Positions 9,671 to 18,992 of a stretch of DNA of 64,000 nucleotides are shown in pieces. A model generated the notes under the pieces. The model did no database searches. It was not told the DNA's origin and saw nothing but the letters and a program-made list of their open reading frames with translations. The position numbers were made by a program, and so were the translations under genes. Within the stretch, counting starts at the first letter, position 1, and the number at the start of each line of letters is the position of its first letter. Origin of the DNA: Kamptonema formosum PCC 10802 (GTDB lineage: Bacteria; Cyanobacteriota; Cyanobacteriia; Cyanobacteriales; Oscillatoriaceae); assembly GCF_000332335.1 (NCBI RefSeq), contig NZ_KB235948.1, forward strand, positions 2,245,878 to 2,309,877, written 5' to 3'.

Positions 9671-9725
9671 GGGCTTTGGGCTTTGGGCACCGGGCATGGG
9701 GCATGGGGCATGGGGCATGGGGCAG
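9665..9725. repeat. Tandem heptamer array (STRR type)
   Basis: Runs of TTTGGGC followed by CATGGGG heptamers. Such short tandemly repeated sequences are common between cyanobacterial genes. Confidence 0.8.
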
Positions 9726-9778
9726 CAGGCAATGAGGCATCCCCGGGAAACGAGGGTAAATGCCCTTATTGGGGAAAG

Positions 9779-9829
9779 GGAGGCGGAGCCTCCAGAGCAG
9801 CGTTCCCCGGCGGAGCCGGGGAACGAGCG
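9779..9829. repeat. Two-palindrome repeat (GGAGGCGGAGCCTCC plus CGTTCCC stem)
   Basis: GGAGGCGGAGCCTCC is followed by an inverted pair CGTTCCCCGGC / GCCGGGGAACG. A second copy at 49442-49515 has changed both stem arms in a compensating way. Confidence 0.7.
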
Positions 9830-9956
9830 GTAGGGGCGGGCCCTTCCGCCCCCGGCAGCGGGCCCTGTCCCGGGCCCGCTTGCGGGAGGCGAGGCGCAAG
9901 AAAAGTTCGCGGCGAACCCGTTCAGTGGTAATCTGAAAAATTGTAACGCACCGTAA

Positions 9957-11441
<1,485 letters not shown>

Positions 11442-11512
11442 TCACAGGGTATAGGGCATAGGGCATAGGGCATAGGGCATCATCGCATCATCGCATCATC
11501 GCGATGGGCATT
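11442..11512. repeat. Tandem heptamers and ATCATCGC repeats between atpD and atpC
   Basis: Five copies of a TAGGGCA-type heptamer run into three ATCATCGC-type units; further CCAATCC and CATCCACG units continue to about 11560. They lie inside the presumed atpD-atpC transcript. Confidence 0.8.
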
Positions 11513-11622
11513 GAACAATCAATCCCCAATCCAATCCACGCATCCACGCATCCGGGCATCCAAAATCCTATGCCCCATACGCCATGCCCCATGCGCCATT
11601 CCCCAATTAGGACAGCTGAGAT

Positions 11623-12039
11623 ATGACATTAACAGTTCGCGTAATTGCCCCAGACAAAACAGTTTGGGATGGATCTGCCGAAGAAGTGATTTTGCCGAGC
11701 ACGACTGGACAGCTGGGTATCCTCTCCGGACACGCTCCCCTGCTCACCGCTCTCGACACCGGCGTCATGCGAGTCCGCCCCGAAAAGGAGTGGCTGGCGA
11801 TAGCGCTGATGGGCGGTTTTGCCGAAGTTGAAGACAACGAAGTGATCATTCTGGTCAACGGTGCCGAGCGCGGCGACAAAATCGATCTGGAAAAGGCTCG
11901 CACCGCCTACAGCGAAGCCCAAACCCGCCTCGAAAAAGCGCAGCAGGGCGACAGCAAGCAAGAGCAAATTCAAGCCATGCAAGCCTTGAAGCGGGCCCGC
12001 TCTCGCTTTCAGGCTGCCGGCGGCATGGTGCCGGTCTAA
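11623..12039 (+). CDS. atpC: F0F1 ATP synthase subunit epsilon
   Basis: The 138-residue epsilon subunit of the F1 central stalk (atpE in cyanobacterial naming). It couples rotation to the c-ring and restrains ATP hydrolysis. The N-terminal beta-sandwich is evident ([37 protein letters not shown]), followed by the C-terminal helical hairpin ([17 protein letters not shown]). It follows atpD on the same strand and is expected to be co-transcribed. Confidence 0.97.
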   Translation: MTLTVRVIAPDKTVWDGSAEEVILPSTTGQLGILSGHAPLLTALDTGVMRVRPEKEWLAIALMGGFAEVEDNEVIILVNGAERGDKIDLEKARTAYSEAQTRLEKAQQGDSKQEQIQAMQALKRARSRFQAAGGMVPV

Positions 12040-12074
12040 AGTTAGTTTGGATGCAAGGATGGGCGATTTGGGAC

Positions 12075-12180
12075 TATAGCAGCCGGCAATTGGGCGCGGA
12101 CATCAGTAGCCTAGGGATAAAAGGCGTAGGACAGGCGTCTCGCCTGTCCTACTGTCCTAACCTAAGAGAATACTGCTATA
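12075..12180. repeat. TATAGCAG-type MITE-like repeat, short form
   Basis: Begins TATAGCAGCC and ends TACTGCTATA; the centre has the palindrome GGACAGGCGTCTCGCCTGTCC. It is followed to about 12250 by tandem CCCAAAT units. Confidence 0.75.
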
Positions 12181-12253
12181 AATCCCAATCCCCAAATCCC
12201 CAAATCCCGGCATCTCAAATCTCCCAAATCCCAAATCCCAAATCCCAAATCCT

Positions 12254-12553
12254 CTAAACTCCCACTTCTGACAGCAGAGCCTGCATCGCTTCCCAGGTTA
12301 GTCCTTGCTGGAGATAGCGGGGGTTAGCCTGATTGTAGGGTCCTTGCGCCCGGTCGATGGCGATAATCTTGGCCTCTGCCGGCAGCACCGGCACATCTGG
12401 GTCGAAAGCCGTAGGGCGCATTAAGGAACTGGAATAGCCTTTAAAAATCATAATTTTATCTAGTTCACCCGCAATTTCAGCGCTGACGACCAGGACTTCC
12501 TGAGGGCGCTTTGCGGTGTATTTTTCCAGCCGGTGTCCGGGAGAATTATTCAT
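12254..12553 (-). CDS. Conserved cyanobacterial protein of unknown function
   Basis: A 99-residue soluble protein (starts MNNSPGHRLEKYTAKRPQEV). It has no signal peptide or membrane segment. Its look (EVLVVSAEIAGELDKIMIFK, then SLMRPTAFDPDVPVLP) reminds me of a small family shared by cyanobacteria and plastids, possibly DUF7734, but I am not certain of the number. The gene stands alone between atpC and a DUF3177 gene, convergent with atpC. Function unknown. Confidence 0.7.
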   Translation of the reverse strand: MNNSPGHRLEKYTAKRPQEVLVVSAEIAGELDKIMIFKGYSSSLMRPTAFDPDVPVLPAEAKIIAIDRAQGPYNQANPRYLQQGLTWEAMQALLSEVGV

Positions 12554-12594
12554 CGCTGACAGTCTTTTAGTCCCTGAATAATATTATAGCAGCA

Positions 12595-12752
12595 GCCACT
12601 TAGGTTAGGACGTAGGACAGGCGTCTCGCCTGTCCTTAATATCGCTTCCGCCTGTTAGAGACTGTTTATAAAGGAATTCTTAAGGCCGGCAGGGGGGAAG
12701 AAACCGGGTTTTGTTTAGTGAGAACCCCGGTTTCTTTAAGAAACCGGGTTTC
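12595..12752. repeat. Half MITE plus AGAAACCGGGTTTCT hairpin
   Basis: TATAGCAGCAGCCACTTAGG and GGACAGGCGTCTCGCCTGTCC at 12595-12640 match one end of the MITE-like family. At 12722-12752 AACCCCGGTTTCTTTAAGAA and ACCGGGTTTCT form a hairpin. The rest of 12554-12904 shows no gene. Confidence 0.65.
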
Positions 12753-12904
12753 TGGCATGTACTTCATTCAACTAAAAACCGCTAATGGCAAGCATCGGGT
12801 AGGGAAGGCCCCCGGTGGCCGCCCCCGTGGCTGCCCCGGGTTCGAGCGCCCTCACGTTTTTTTTACAAACACTCTCTAACCAAATTGAACATTCAGAGTG
12901 CTTC

Positions 12905-13504
12905 TCACTGGCCGGTAGCGGAGCGTCCCTGCTTGCTAAGCCTCAGCATAAAAAAGCTAAAATAAGCCGCATAAATCAGCAAGCCGACAATTCCTAAAAA
13001 GCCTAAAAAATCTTCGCTGGTATTCGCGTGGAAATACTCCTTATAAGCCCAAGGCGGCTCCAGCCAAACGCTACAAAACTGGTTGGCGATCAAGTCTTTT
13101 TTGCCATACCCAGCGCAGCGGACAAAGGGAATGAGAAACAGGACTCCCAGGGCATTGTAAACCGTGACAGCCCAGCGCCAGGAGGTGAGGGCCAGCTTCA
13201 GCGGCGACTGGGGCTGGTCGTCAATTTCCTCGTTGAGATCCACCCAAAACCAGAGGGAGACGGGGATGAGAATCCGGGCCACCAGCCCCGTAATGAAGCT
13301 AGTGGGTATGGCCGCAATCATCAGGTAAACCGTGACAGCGAGCAAGCTAGCCACCCGCCAGTAGATAATCAACAGCCGCACAATCGGGTCAGATTTCTGG
13401 ACAAACGCCCAAATGAGCAGAATTAGAGGGATAATAACCGTAAACAGAACCGCCAAGCGGTAATCTGTCCAGACCAGCGGTTTAAACCAAGGTTCAGGTG
13501 GCAT
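12905..13504 (-). CDS. DUF3177 family membrane protein
   Basis: A 199-residue protein with four to five hydrophobic segments (about 18-35, 46-65, 68-85, 112-128, 168-186). The N-terminus PWFKPLVWTDYRLAVLF and IIYWRVASLLAVTVYLMI match a family I know as DUF3177, found in cyanobacteria. No catalytic motif is visible. It probably sits in the plasma or thylakoid membrane. Function unknown. Confidence 0.8.
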   Translation of the reverse strand: MPPEPWFKPLVWTDYRLAVLFTVIIPLILLIWAFVQKSDPIVRLLIIYWRVASLLAVTVYLMIAAIPTSFITGLVARILIPVSLWFWVDLNEEIDDQPQSPLKLALTSWRWAVTVYNALGVLFLIPFVRCAGYGKKDLIANQFCSVWLEPPWAYKEYFHANTSEDFLGFLGIVGLLIYAAYFSFFMLRLSKQGRSATGQ

Positions 13505-13580
13505 AATATTTTAACATAAGTATTGCCGATTTGTCAACCGGCATTTCCAGGAGAAAAGGGGGATTGCCAGGCTGAGAGCC

Positions 13581-13632
13581 GGTCAAAAACGACAAACAAC
13601 TGGAATCTTGCAGGCTGCGTTCCAGTTGTTTG
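13581..13632 (-). terminator. Rho-independent terminator of cp12
   Basis: On the minus strand CAAACAACTGGAA (13632-13620) pairs with TTCCAGTTGTTTG (13605-13593), a perfect 13-bp stem, followed by TCGTTTTTGACC. It lies 50 bases after the cp12 stop codon. Confidence 0.8.
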
Positions 13633-13682
13633 CCATAAGTGGGGTTTTAGGCCCAATCACCCGAAGCTAGATGCCGGCGGCA

Positions 13683-13907
13683 TTAGTCTTCATAGATGCG
13701 GCACTCAGACGCATCGGGGTTGTCATCGCAATATTTCTGAAAATTGGTTTTTGGCTTGGTTTGCCGCTGGTGGGAGGCTTCTGCTTGCAGTTCTTCGAGG
13801 GCATCCCACGCCGCCGCACACTCAGGAGAAGTTGCGCCGGAGGCATCACAGAGGGCGCGAGCCTGTTCCCGCTCTTGTTCGATTGTTTGTTCGATGTTGT
13901 TGGTCAT
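13683..13907 (-). CDS. cp12: CP12 Calvin-cycle regulatory protein
   Basis: A 74-residue small regulator. CP12 links GAPDH and phosphoribulokinase into an inactive complex in the dark, controlled by its disulphides. The four cysteines are present (C20, C30, C60, C69) as two pairs, and the core AWDALEELQAEASHQ at 33-47 is the family hallmark, as is the C-terminal KYCDDNPDASECRIYED that inserts into the GAPDH active site. I start at the ATG at 13907 (MTNNIEQTIEQEREQAR) because homology begins there; an upstream in-frame start at 13955 adds 16 atypical residues. A strong terminator follows. Confidence 0.93.
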   Translation of the reverse strand: MTNNIEQTIEQEREQARALCDASGATSPECAAAWDALEELQAEASHQRQTKPKTNFQKYCDDNPDASECRIYED

Positions 13908-13955
13908 AGATTTTGGGATCTCAATAAGGTTCTGTGAGTACCGGACAGAACTCAA

Positions 13956-14305
13956 GATTTCGCTATCCTGAGCGTTCAGTCAGGTGTTCGGGGCGGTGAA
14001 TCGCGCTGGCGCTCACTGAGAACGTGATACATGCAGCTAGAGCTGCCAGACGGGATCGATCCTTATTTTTTAAGGTTTGGCGGCTCAGGGAGCGCCAAAG
14101 GCCGCGGACACGTGAGTGTACAGATAATATGTTAACTCATGTTAAGCTGCCAGGCTAGCTCGTTGCAACAGGGCAGCTGCGCGCCCTGGGGCTGTCTTGC
14201 GCAGTCGCAGGTATCCTACCATAGGTGGTGAGGGGGAAATACTGGCAAGCGAGACAAAAGCAAAGGTAACTCACCAACCCTGTGACACGAAGGAAGTTCG
14301 CTCGC
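13956..14305. other. Region without a gene upstream of the FIST gene
   Basis: No supported coding sequence. The stretch contains short GC-rich inverted motifs around 14140-14210 and leads into the paired-hairpin sequence at 14306. Confidence 0.4.
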
Positions 14306-14369
14306 TCGCGTCACGCCCCGTCTGCGATCTCGCGGGGCGCAAATGCGACCCGGCGGCGTTCTGCCGCTG
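14306..14369 (+). ncRNA. Paired-hairpin sequence, copy 1 (candidate structured RNA)
   Basis: TCGCGTCACGCCCCG opens stem 1 (CGCCCCG 14314-14320 with CGGGGCG 14333-14339). An 11-base linker CAAATGCGACC follows, then stem 2 (CGGCGGC 14351-14357 with GCCGCTG 14363-14369) with a 5-base loop. Copy 2 at 16028-16091 has the same linker length and loop length. The strand is inferred from the neighbouring plus-strand genes. Function unknown. Confidence 0.45.
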
Positions 14370-14702
14370 TAGAATAGAGTTGCTCCTAGCTCTTAGACCC
14401 GATTGGGTGGGGCTTGACATCCCGTGAGGGCAAATATACCTGCCGGCAGCAAAGATGTCCCATCGGCGAGAGTTTCTAGGCAAAGCATGTTAAACCGAAA
14501 ACGTAAAGGGAAGCCTTCAGGCAACCCGTAGGGGCGCTTTGGCTGCGCCCGTGAGAGTCCATTTGGGCTCCCATCCCGAATCTCCGTCGCTCTCGAGCGC
14601 GGAGAGTGTCAAGGGCGCTCCTGTGGCTGGGTGTGGTTCGAGCCTGGAAGCGCCAGAGGTCTAGAAGCCAAGACCGGTGAGAGTTTCAGGAGGGCAAGAG
14701 CG

Positions 14703-15935
14703 ATGGCAGACCGGATGAAGTGGGCAAACGCCCTATCAACCCGTCCTTCCTTGGAAGCGGCAGTTAAAGAAGTTGTAGAGGGAGCGCAGCAGCAGTTGGG
14801 CGCACCGGCAGATTTGGGGCTGGTGTTTATTTCGTCGGCGTTTGCCAGCGAGTATTCCCGCCTGATGCCTTTGCTGCGGGAGCAGCTGCCGGTGCCCCAC
14901 TTAATTGGCACAAGCGGCAACGGCATTATTGGCATGAACCGGCAGCAACAGCCCCAAGAGAGGGAAGGAGAGCCCGCCCTCAGCCTGACTCTGGCCCACC
15001 TGCCGGGCGTGGACGTGCGGTCGTTTCACATTTCCGCCGACGAATTGCCCGACTCCGACAGCCCCCCAGAAGCCTGGGTGCGGCTGATTGGGGTGCCGGC
15101 GGCGCAGCAACCGCAGTTTGTCCTCCTGGCGGATGCGCTCACATTTAAAGTCAGTGACTTAATTGAGGGGCTCGATTTTGCCTATCCAGGGGCGACGAAA
15201 GTGGGGGGATTGGCCAGCGGGGGCCCCACCGGCAGCAGTATGGCCCTGTTCTGCAACTCCCGGCTGTACCGAGAGGGGACAGTGGGCTTGGCGCTCAGCG
15301 GCAATATCGTGCTGGAAACGATTGTGGCTCAGGGATGCCGGCCTATTGGCCAGCCGTACCGCGTCAGTGCCGGCGAGCGCAATGTGGTAGTGGCTCTCAA
15401 TGAGGGAGTTGCCTATGGCGATCGGTCGCGCCCGCCGCTAGAAGTGCTGCGGGATTTGCTGCAAACCCTCGAGGAGAAAGACCGGCAGCTGGCGCAGCAC
15501 TCGCTGTTTGTGGGCGTGGCGCGCGATGAATTCAAACCGGATCTCGAACAGGGAGACTTTTTGATTCGCAATTTGCTGGGGGTAGATCCGAAGGGAGGGG
15601 CAATTGCGATTGGGGACCGGGTGCGCCCGGGGCAGCGGATTCAGTTCCACCTGCGCGACGCCCGCACTTCCGCAGAAGACCTGGAAATGCTCCTGCAGCG
15701 CTACCTGGATCTGGTATCCGACGCCCCACCGCCTGCCGGCGCTCTGATGTTCTCCTGTCTGGGGCGGGGCGCAGGGCTGTATGGCGAGCCGAATTTTGAT
15801 TCGGAACTGTTCAGCCGGTATCTGGGCAAGGTGCCGGTGAGCGGCTTTTTCTGCAACGGCGAAATTGGCCCTGTGGCCGGCAGCACGTTCCTCCACGGCT
15901 ACACTTCGGTGTTTGGGATTTGCCGGCAGCCTTAG
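14703..15935 (+). CDS. FIST N- and C-terminal domain sensory protein
   Basis: A 410-residue protein. The FIST domain is a predicted small-ligand sensor found in signalling proteins. Here FIST_N covers about 5-215 (GLVFISSAFASEYSRLMPLL, LIGTSGNGIIG, KVGGLASGGPTGSS) and FIST_C about 225-400 (GQPYRVSAGERNVVV, PVSGFFCNGEIGPV, FLHGYTSVFGICR). No output domain is fused, so it is a stand-alone form. I chose the ATG at 14703 because AGGAGGG sits 10 bases upstream; an earlier in-frame ATG at 14631 lacks this. It is flanked on both sides by the same paired-hairpin sequence. The ligand is unknown. Confidence 0.88.
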   Translation: MADRMKWANALSTRPSLEAAVKEVVEGAQQQLGAPADLGLVFISSAFASEYSRLMPLLREQLPVPHLIGTSGNGIIGMNRQQQPQEREGEPALSLTLAHLPGVDVRSFHISADELPDSDSPPEAWVRLIGVPAAQQPQFVLLADALTFKVSDLIEGLDFAYPGATKVGGLASGGPTGSSMALFCNSRLYREGTVGLALSGNIVLETIVAQGCRPIGQPYRVSAGERNVVVALNEGVAYGDRSRPPLEVLRDLLQTLEEKDRQLAQHSLFVGVARDEFKPDLEQGDFLIRNLLGVDPKGGAIAIGDRVRPGQRIQFHLRDARTSAEDLEMLLQRYLDLVSDAPPPAGALMFSCLGRGAGLYGEPNFDSELFSRYLGKVPVSGFFCNGEIGPVAGSTFLHGYTSVFGICRQP

Positions 15936-16027
15936 GGAAAAGGAATGAACCGCCTCCGTTCCGGTTCCCCCCAGAAAAGATCGCAATTGCCCTCTTTTCT
16001 TTGCTCACACGGAGATAGCTCGGGATC

Positions 16028-16091
16028 TCGCGTCACGCCCCGTCTCGATCGCGAGGGGGGCGGAAAGGCGACACGGCGGCTTTTAGCCGCC
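16028..16091 (+). ncRNA. Paired-hairpin sequence, copy 2 (candidate structured RNA)
   Basis: TCGCGTCACGCCCCGTCT is shared with copy 1. Stem 1 is CGCCCC (16036-16041) with GGGGCG (16057-16062), with an inner CTCG/CGAG extension. The 11-base linker is GAAAGGCGACA. Stem 2 is GGCGGC (16075-16080), loop TTTTA, GCCGCC (16086-16091). The next gene starts 240 bases downstream. Nothing else is evident in 15936-16330. Confidence 0.45.
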
Positions 16092-16330
16092 ATCAGCAAT
16101 GGTGTGGGTCGTCGATCTATTCTATGATTCAAGCCGTACTAACGCAAGCCAGTCGTGCCGTAAAAATAGCTTTTAGTCCAAAGACTGGGCAATTTGCACC
16201 AGAGGGTGGAACTCCTGCGTGAGCAGTCTTGAGGAGCGACCTTTAAACGCTCTAACGATTGGGTAAATGGCAGTCTAGGGCCCATACTCTACCAAGACAT
16301 GAACATTCTGTTAATCAGTGACGGCCAACC

Positions 16331-16939
16331 ATGAGCGTAAAGCCTACATCCAAGCAGATAGGTGCATTGCAAAAGCTGTTCAACACCGGTGTTGAGCGAG
16401 CCAATGCTATGTTGAATTATATGACCGACAGCCCGATTCACTTGCAGATGTCTGCGATTGAAATCCTGTCGCCCCAGCAGTTGCAAGCCAAACTGGAGCA
16501 ACCTGTTGGCAGGGCTCACGCTTATGGAATGGAGCTTTTTATCAGAGGGGAATTTGAGGCAATTGCCATCCTGGTTTTTTCAGAAAAGAGTGCTGCCACG
16601 CTTGTAGACATTCTCGCGGACGAGCAGCGGCGAGCTATCGACCGCGATTCGGTAAAAATGAAAACCCTCAGTGAGGTGGGGAATGTCTTCTTCAACGGGA
16701 TAATGGGGGCGTTCAGCAGCGTAATTAAGAAAGGAATTACCTATATGGCTCCTAGCTTCCGCGACGGGAGGCTGAAGGAGCTGATTTTATCGGGCGACTC
16801 TGATTCCAATTATACCATCTTGTCCGGCCAAACACACTACGAAATCCCAGAACAGAAAGTTGCAGGAAATATGGTTCTCTTTTTCAAGGTCGATCCCCTG
16901 GAGAGGTTGCTGGCGGAGATCGATCGGGCTTCTCCGTAA
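16331..16939 (+). CDS. CheC/CheX-like chemotaxis phosphatase family protein
   Basis: A 202-residue cytoplasmic protein. CheC-type proteins dephosphorylate a CheY-like receiver with a Glu/Asn pair on a helix. The second site is intact (TLSEVGNVFFNGIM, E115 and N118). The equivalent first helix near residues 12-30 (LQKLFNTGVERANAMLNYM) keeps Asn18 but has Lys15 where CheC has Glu, so only one site should work. The strand part GMELFIRGEFEAIAILVF fits the family fold. No che operon is adjacent, so the receiver partner is unknown. The FIST sensor gene lies upstream on the same strand. Confidence 0.75.
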   Translation: MSVKPTSKQIGALQKLFNTGVERANAMLNYMTDSPIHLQMSAIEILSPQQLQAKLEQPVGRAHAYGMELFIRGEFEAIAILVFSEKSAATLVDILADEQRRAIDRDSVKMKTLSEVGNVFFNGIMGAFSSVIKKGITYMAPSFRDGRLKELILSGDSDSNYTILSGQTHYEIPEQKVAGNMVLFFKVDPLERLLAEIDRASP

Positions 16940-16964
16940 ACCTCTCGCCGAATCCTCTGGTTCT

Positions 16965-16986
16965 GGGGCGCGGCGGGACGCGCCCC
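16965..16986 (+). terminator. GC-rich hairpin after the CheC-like gene
   Basis: GGGGCGCG (16965-16972) and CGCGCCCC (16979-16986) form an 8-bp stem with a 6-base loop, 26 bases after the stop. There is no T run, so it may slow or stop transcription only weakly. Confidence 0.35.
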
Positions 16987-17098
16987 GGATCGCCCCGGAA
17001 CGCCGCTTTATTTGCTCCGCCGACTTAAGTAGCAACTGGTAATTGGGACCCCATTCAGGGGAGGCGAGACGCCTGCCCTCAATATAGCGTTTCTCATA

Positions 17099-17851
17099 TT
17101 AGTGAGGTACTGAGAGATCCGGTGAGCGTAGGGGCTTTTGCGTGATTCTCTTTTGCGTGATGCCCATGTCTATTACTGAGCTGTCTGCTGCTATAGGAAT
17201 AAAAGGCAGGAGCCGGTAAGTCCCGCTTTCGACGAGAATGAAAATCCCCAAGCCAATCAAAACAAAGGGGGCGATATCCTTGCCGTAACGAGTGATAACG
17301 CGAGCGAAAGCAGGCTGGCGGGTTAGCCGGGAAGCAATCCAGCACCAAACTCCTGTGAGCGAAAAGAAGACGGCTAAAATGACTGCTAAAGTAGGGATAT
17401 CGCTGCTGGCAAACAGGGGCACATAAATGCCAATATTGTCTCCCCCATTGGCAAAGGTCACAGCGGCTACGTTATAAGTTTGGGGGCTGAGAAGACTGGC
17501 CAGTACGGACACCGCAGAGCGATTGGAACTTAAGGGGTTAAATTCACCGGAGACAGCCTGAACCTCCCGCTCATCGTTCGTTCGATTTAGCAGCCGGCTG
17601 AACCCGATGGCGAGCGGGACTAACCCCAGGAGCCCAATCCAGGCTCTCGGCACGATTAAGCCACCAAAGAAACCGGGCAGACTGGCTAGGACAATTGCGG
17701 CAAAGCCCAGGTACTGGCCGAGAACGATATGCCGGCGGCGGAAGGTGGGGCTCACCTGTGCGAAAAAGAGGATTAAAATCAGAATATCATCAATGTTTGT
17801 CGCGCTGAAAGCTCCGATTCCAGTGGCAATTGCAGTTCCTAACACGCTCAT
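17099..17851 (-). CDS. CadD-like cadmium/cation resistance transporter
   Basis: A 250-residue membrane protein of the LysE/CadD exporter group, expected to export a divalent cation. It has about six hydrophobic segments. Family blocks are GIGAFSATNIDDILILILFF near residues 11-30, HIVLGQYLGF at about 41-50, TFANGGDNIGIYVPLFA near 130 and APFVLIGLGIFILVES near 205. The last 12 or so codons (KPLRSPDLSVPH and stop) are written by the left inverted repeat at 17103-17135, so the native C-terminus may have been replaced. A second, dead copy lies at 20083-20693. Substrate (Cd2+ or other) is inferred from the family name only. Confidence 0.85.
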   Translation of the reverse strand: MSVLGTAIATGIGAFSATNIDDILILILFFAQVSPTFRRRHIVLGQYLGFAAIVLASLPGFFGGLIVPRAWIGLLGLVPLAIGFSRLLNRTNDEREVQAVSGEFNPLSSNRSAVSVLASLLSPQTYNVAAVTFANGGDNIGIYVPLFASSDIPTLAVILAVFFSLTGVWCWIASRLTRQPAFARVITRYGKDIAPFVLIGLGIFILVESGTYRLLPFIPIAADSSVIDMGITQKRITQKPLRSPDLSVPH

Positions 17852-18160
17852 TCTTTTCTGTCCTTATTTTCTGGCGCTCACTGCCGGCGCTTTTGGCGGG
17901 GTGTCCCCCCAGGCTGGCAGCAAGGGAGGCAAGTATTGACTGCCAGATTTCCCACCGCTGAGAGCTATATCGCTTTTCAGTTGGGTGAAGTGCGCAAAAC
18001 CCGGAAGGGGGTGTGGCGGAACCGTCGGTGTCAGCTTAAGCTCCTTACAGCCGGCGCGGTTTGGTCTGTGCCGTGGCGGTTTGAACCGCCCAGTTCAACT
18101 TAAGCTGACAGCAATGTTGCGGGACGCGCCCCTGCGCTTACCGGAGCTCTCAGTACCTCA
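17103..18160. mobile_element. Transposon-like unit: CadD gene between 33-bp inverted repeats
   Basis: The 33 bases at 17103-17135 and the inverted 33 bases at 18128-18160 match at 30 positions (outer end TGAGGTACTGAGAG). Between them are only the CadD-like gene and a 12-bp inverted repeat at 18029-18110. No transposase is present. Similar outer-end sequence (CTCAGTACCTCA) recurs at 53247. I cannot see a clear target duplication. Confidence 0.5.
18029..18110. repeat. 12-bp inverted repeat enclosing a 7-bp hairpin
   Basis: TGTCAGCTTAAG (18029-18040) and CTTAAGCTGACA (18099-18110) are perfect inverse copies. Inside lies GGCGGTTTGAACCGCC (18075-18090). It is upstream of the CadD gene. 18161-18456 holds nothing I can support. 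Confidence 0.7.
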
Positions 18161-18456
18161 TTATTCTAAAAAAGGCTATCACTTAATATTATAGAATCAC
18201 CCCAAATAAACAGCTGCAGGTTATCGAGAAGCGAGATGGAATTCGGGTGCGGGTTCCGAGCCAAGGTCTTTTCCTCGATTTGATTTGGGCCGCCACCAGC
18301 AAGCGGATGGGCTCACTGGCAGCCGGCTTCCAGCTGGCACTGGGGTGGAAAGCGGGAAGCGCAATCGGGTTCGGCAAGACAGGGGTATTGCTCGCCCAAC
18401 TGCGCTGTGCGGGGATTTCGCTCCTGATAGGGGGTGAGCCGTCAGGAGAAAAATAT

Positions 18457-18990
18457 TCATTGGAATCTCAAATAGGCTCCTATAAGGCTGTAGAGCAGCC
18501 CAGAAAGTACGATTGATGTCACGATTACATAGGTAAAATCTCGCTGCCGCAGGAAAGTTATTAGAGAAAATATCACCCGGATGACGGGAGTGGCAATTAA
18601 CATTAGGAGTCCCAGTTGAATGATGCCGCGCCGGCTGCCGGACAGGACCGCGCTCACCACACCTGTGGGACTGCAGAACATCGAGGGCTCTCCTCGGAAA
18701 ATGTGGTAGTCAGCCGGCTCCGCACCGTGGCGGATCAAGTACAGGACTGCGCCGATAAAGACTGTGGCGCTAGCTAGAATCACCCCATATTTGAGCAGGT
18801 TGGCGATCGCCAGCTGAAGCTGCCGGTCGCTCGACTCTTCTGCCACCTGACTCGAACCGGCCACCTCACAGTCCTGAGAGAGTTCGCCGGCATCACAGTC
18901 TGGGGCTTCCTGCTGCAGCGGGAATGGAACTACTTTACTCTCCGACCGCACTGGCGATAGCCACTGAGAACGCGAATCAAATTGATACAT
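18457..18990 (-). CDS. DUF1634 domain-containing membrane protein
   Basis: A 177-residue protein whose C-terminal 110 residues contain three hydrophobic segments (LLKYGVILASATVFIGAVLY near 70-88, LGLLMLIATPVIRVIFSLI near 126-145, FTYVIVTSIVLSGLLYSLIG near 152-171) typical of DUF1634. The N-terminal 65 residues are polar. It starts 3 bases after the stop of the TSUP gene, so the two form an operon. This pairing of DUF1634 with TSUP transporters is common and suggests an accessory role in sulfur or organic-anion transport. Confidence 0.85.
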   Translation of the reverse strand: MYQFDSRSQWLSPVRSESKVVPFPLQQEAPDCDAGELSQDCEVAGSSQVAEESSDRQLQLAIANLLKYGVILASATVFIGAVLYLIRHGAEPADYHIFRGEPSMFCSPTGVVSAVLSGSRRGIIQLGLLMLIATPVIRVIFSLITFLRQRDFTYVIVTSIVLSGLLYSLIGAYLRFQ

Positions 18991-18992
18991 TA

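Noticed and set aside
12820-12860. tRNA-like GGGTTCGAGCGCC
   Set aside because: No acceptor stem, anticodon arm or D arm can be folded around the T-loop-like word.
14306-14369. Possible class I c-di-GMP riboswitch
   Set aside because: The GCGCAAATGC part recalls the conserved core, but the GNRA tetraloop, the receptor and the second arm are missing in both copies.
18247-18516. 89-residue plus-strand frame
   Set aside because: No ribosome-binding site or family; it overlaps the end of the DUF1634 gene on the other strand.
18830-18860. tRNA-like GACTCGAACCGGCC on the minus strand
   Set aside because: It lies inside the DUF1634 gene and no cloverleaf forms.
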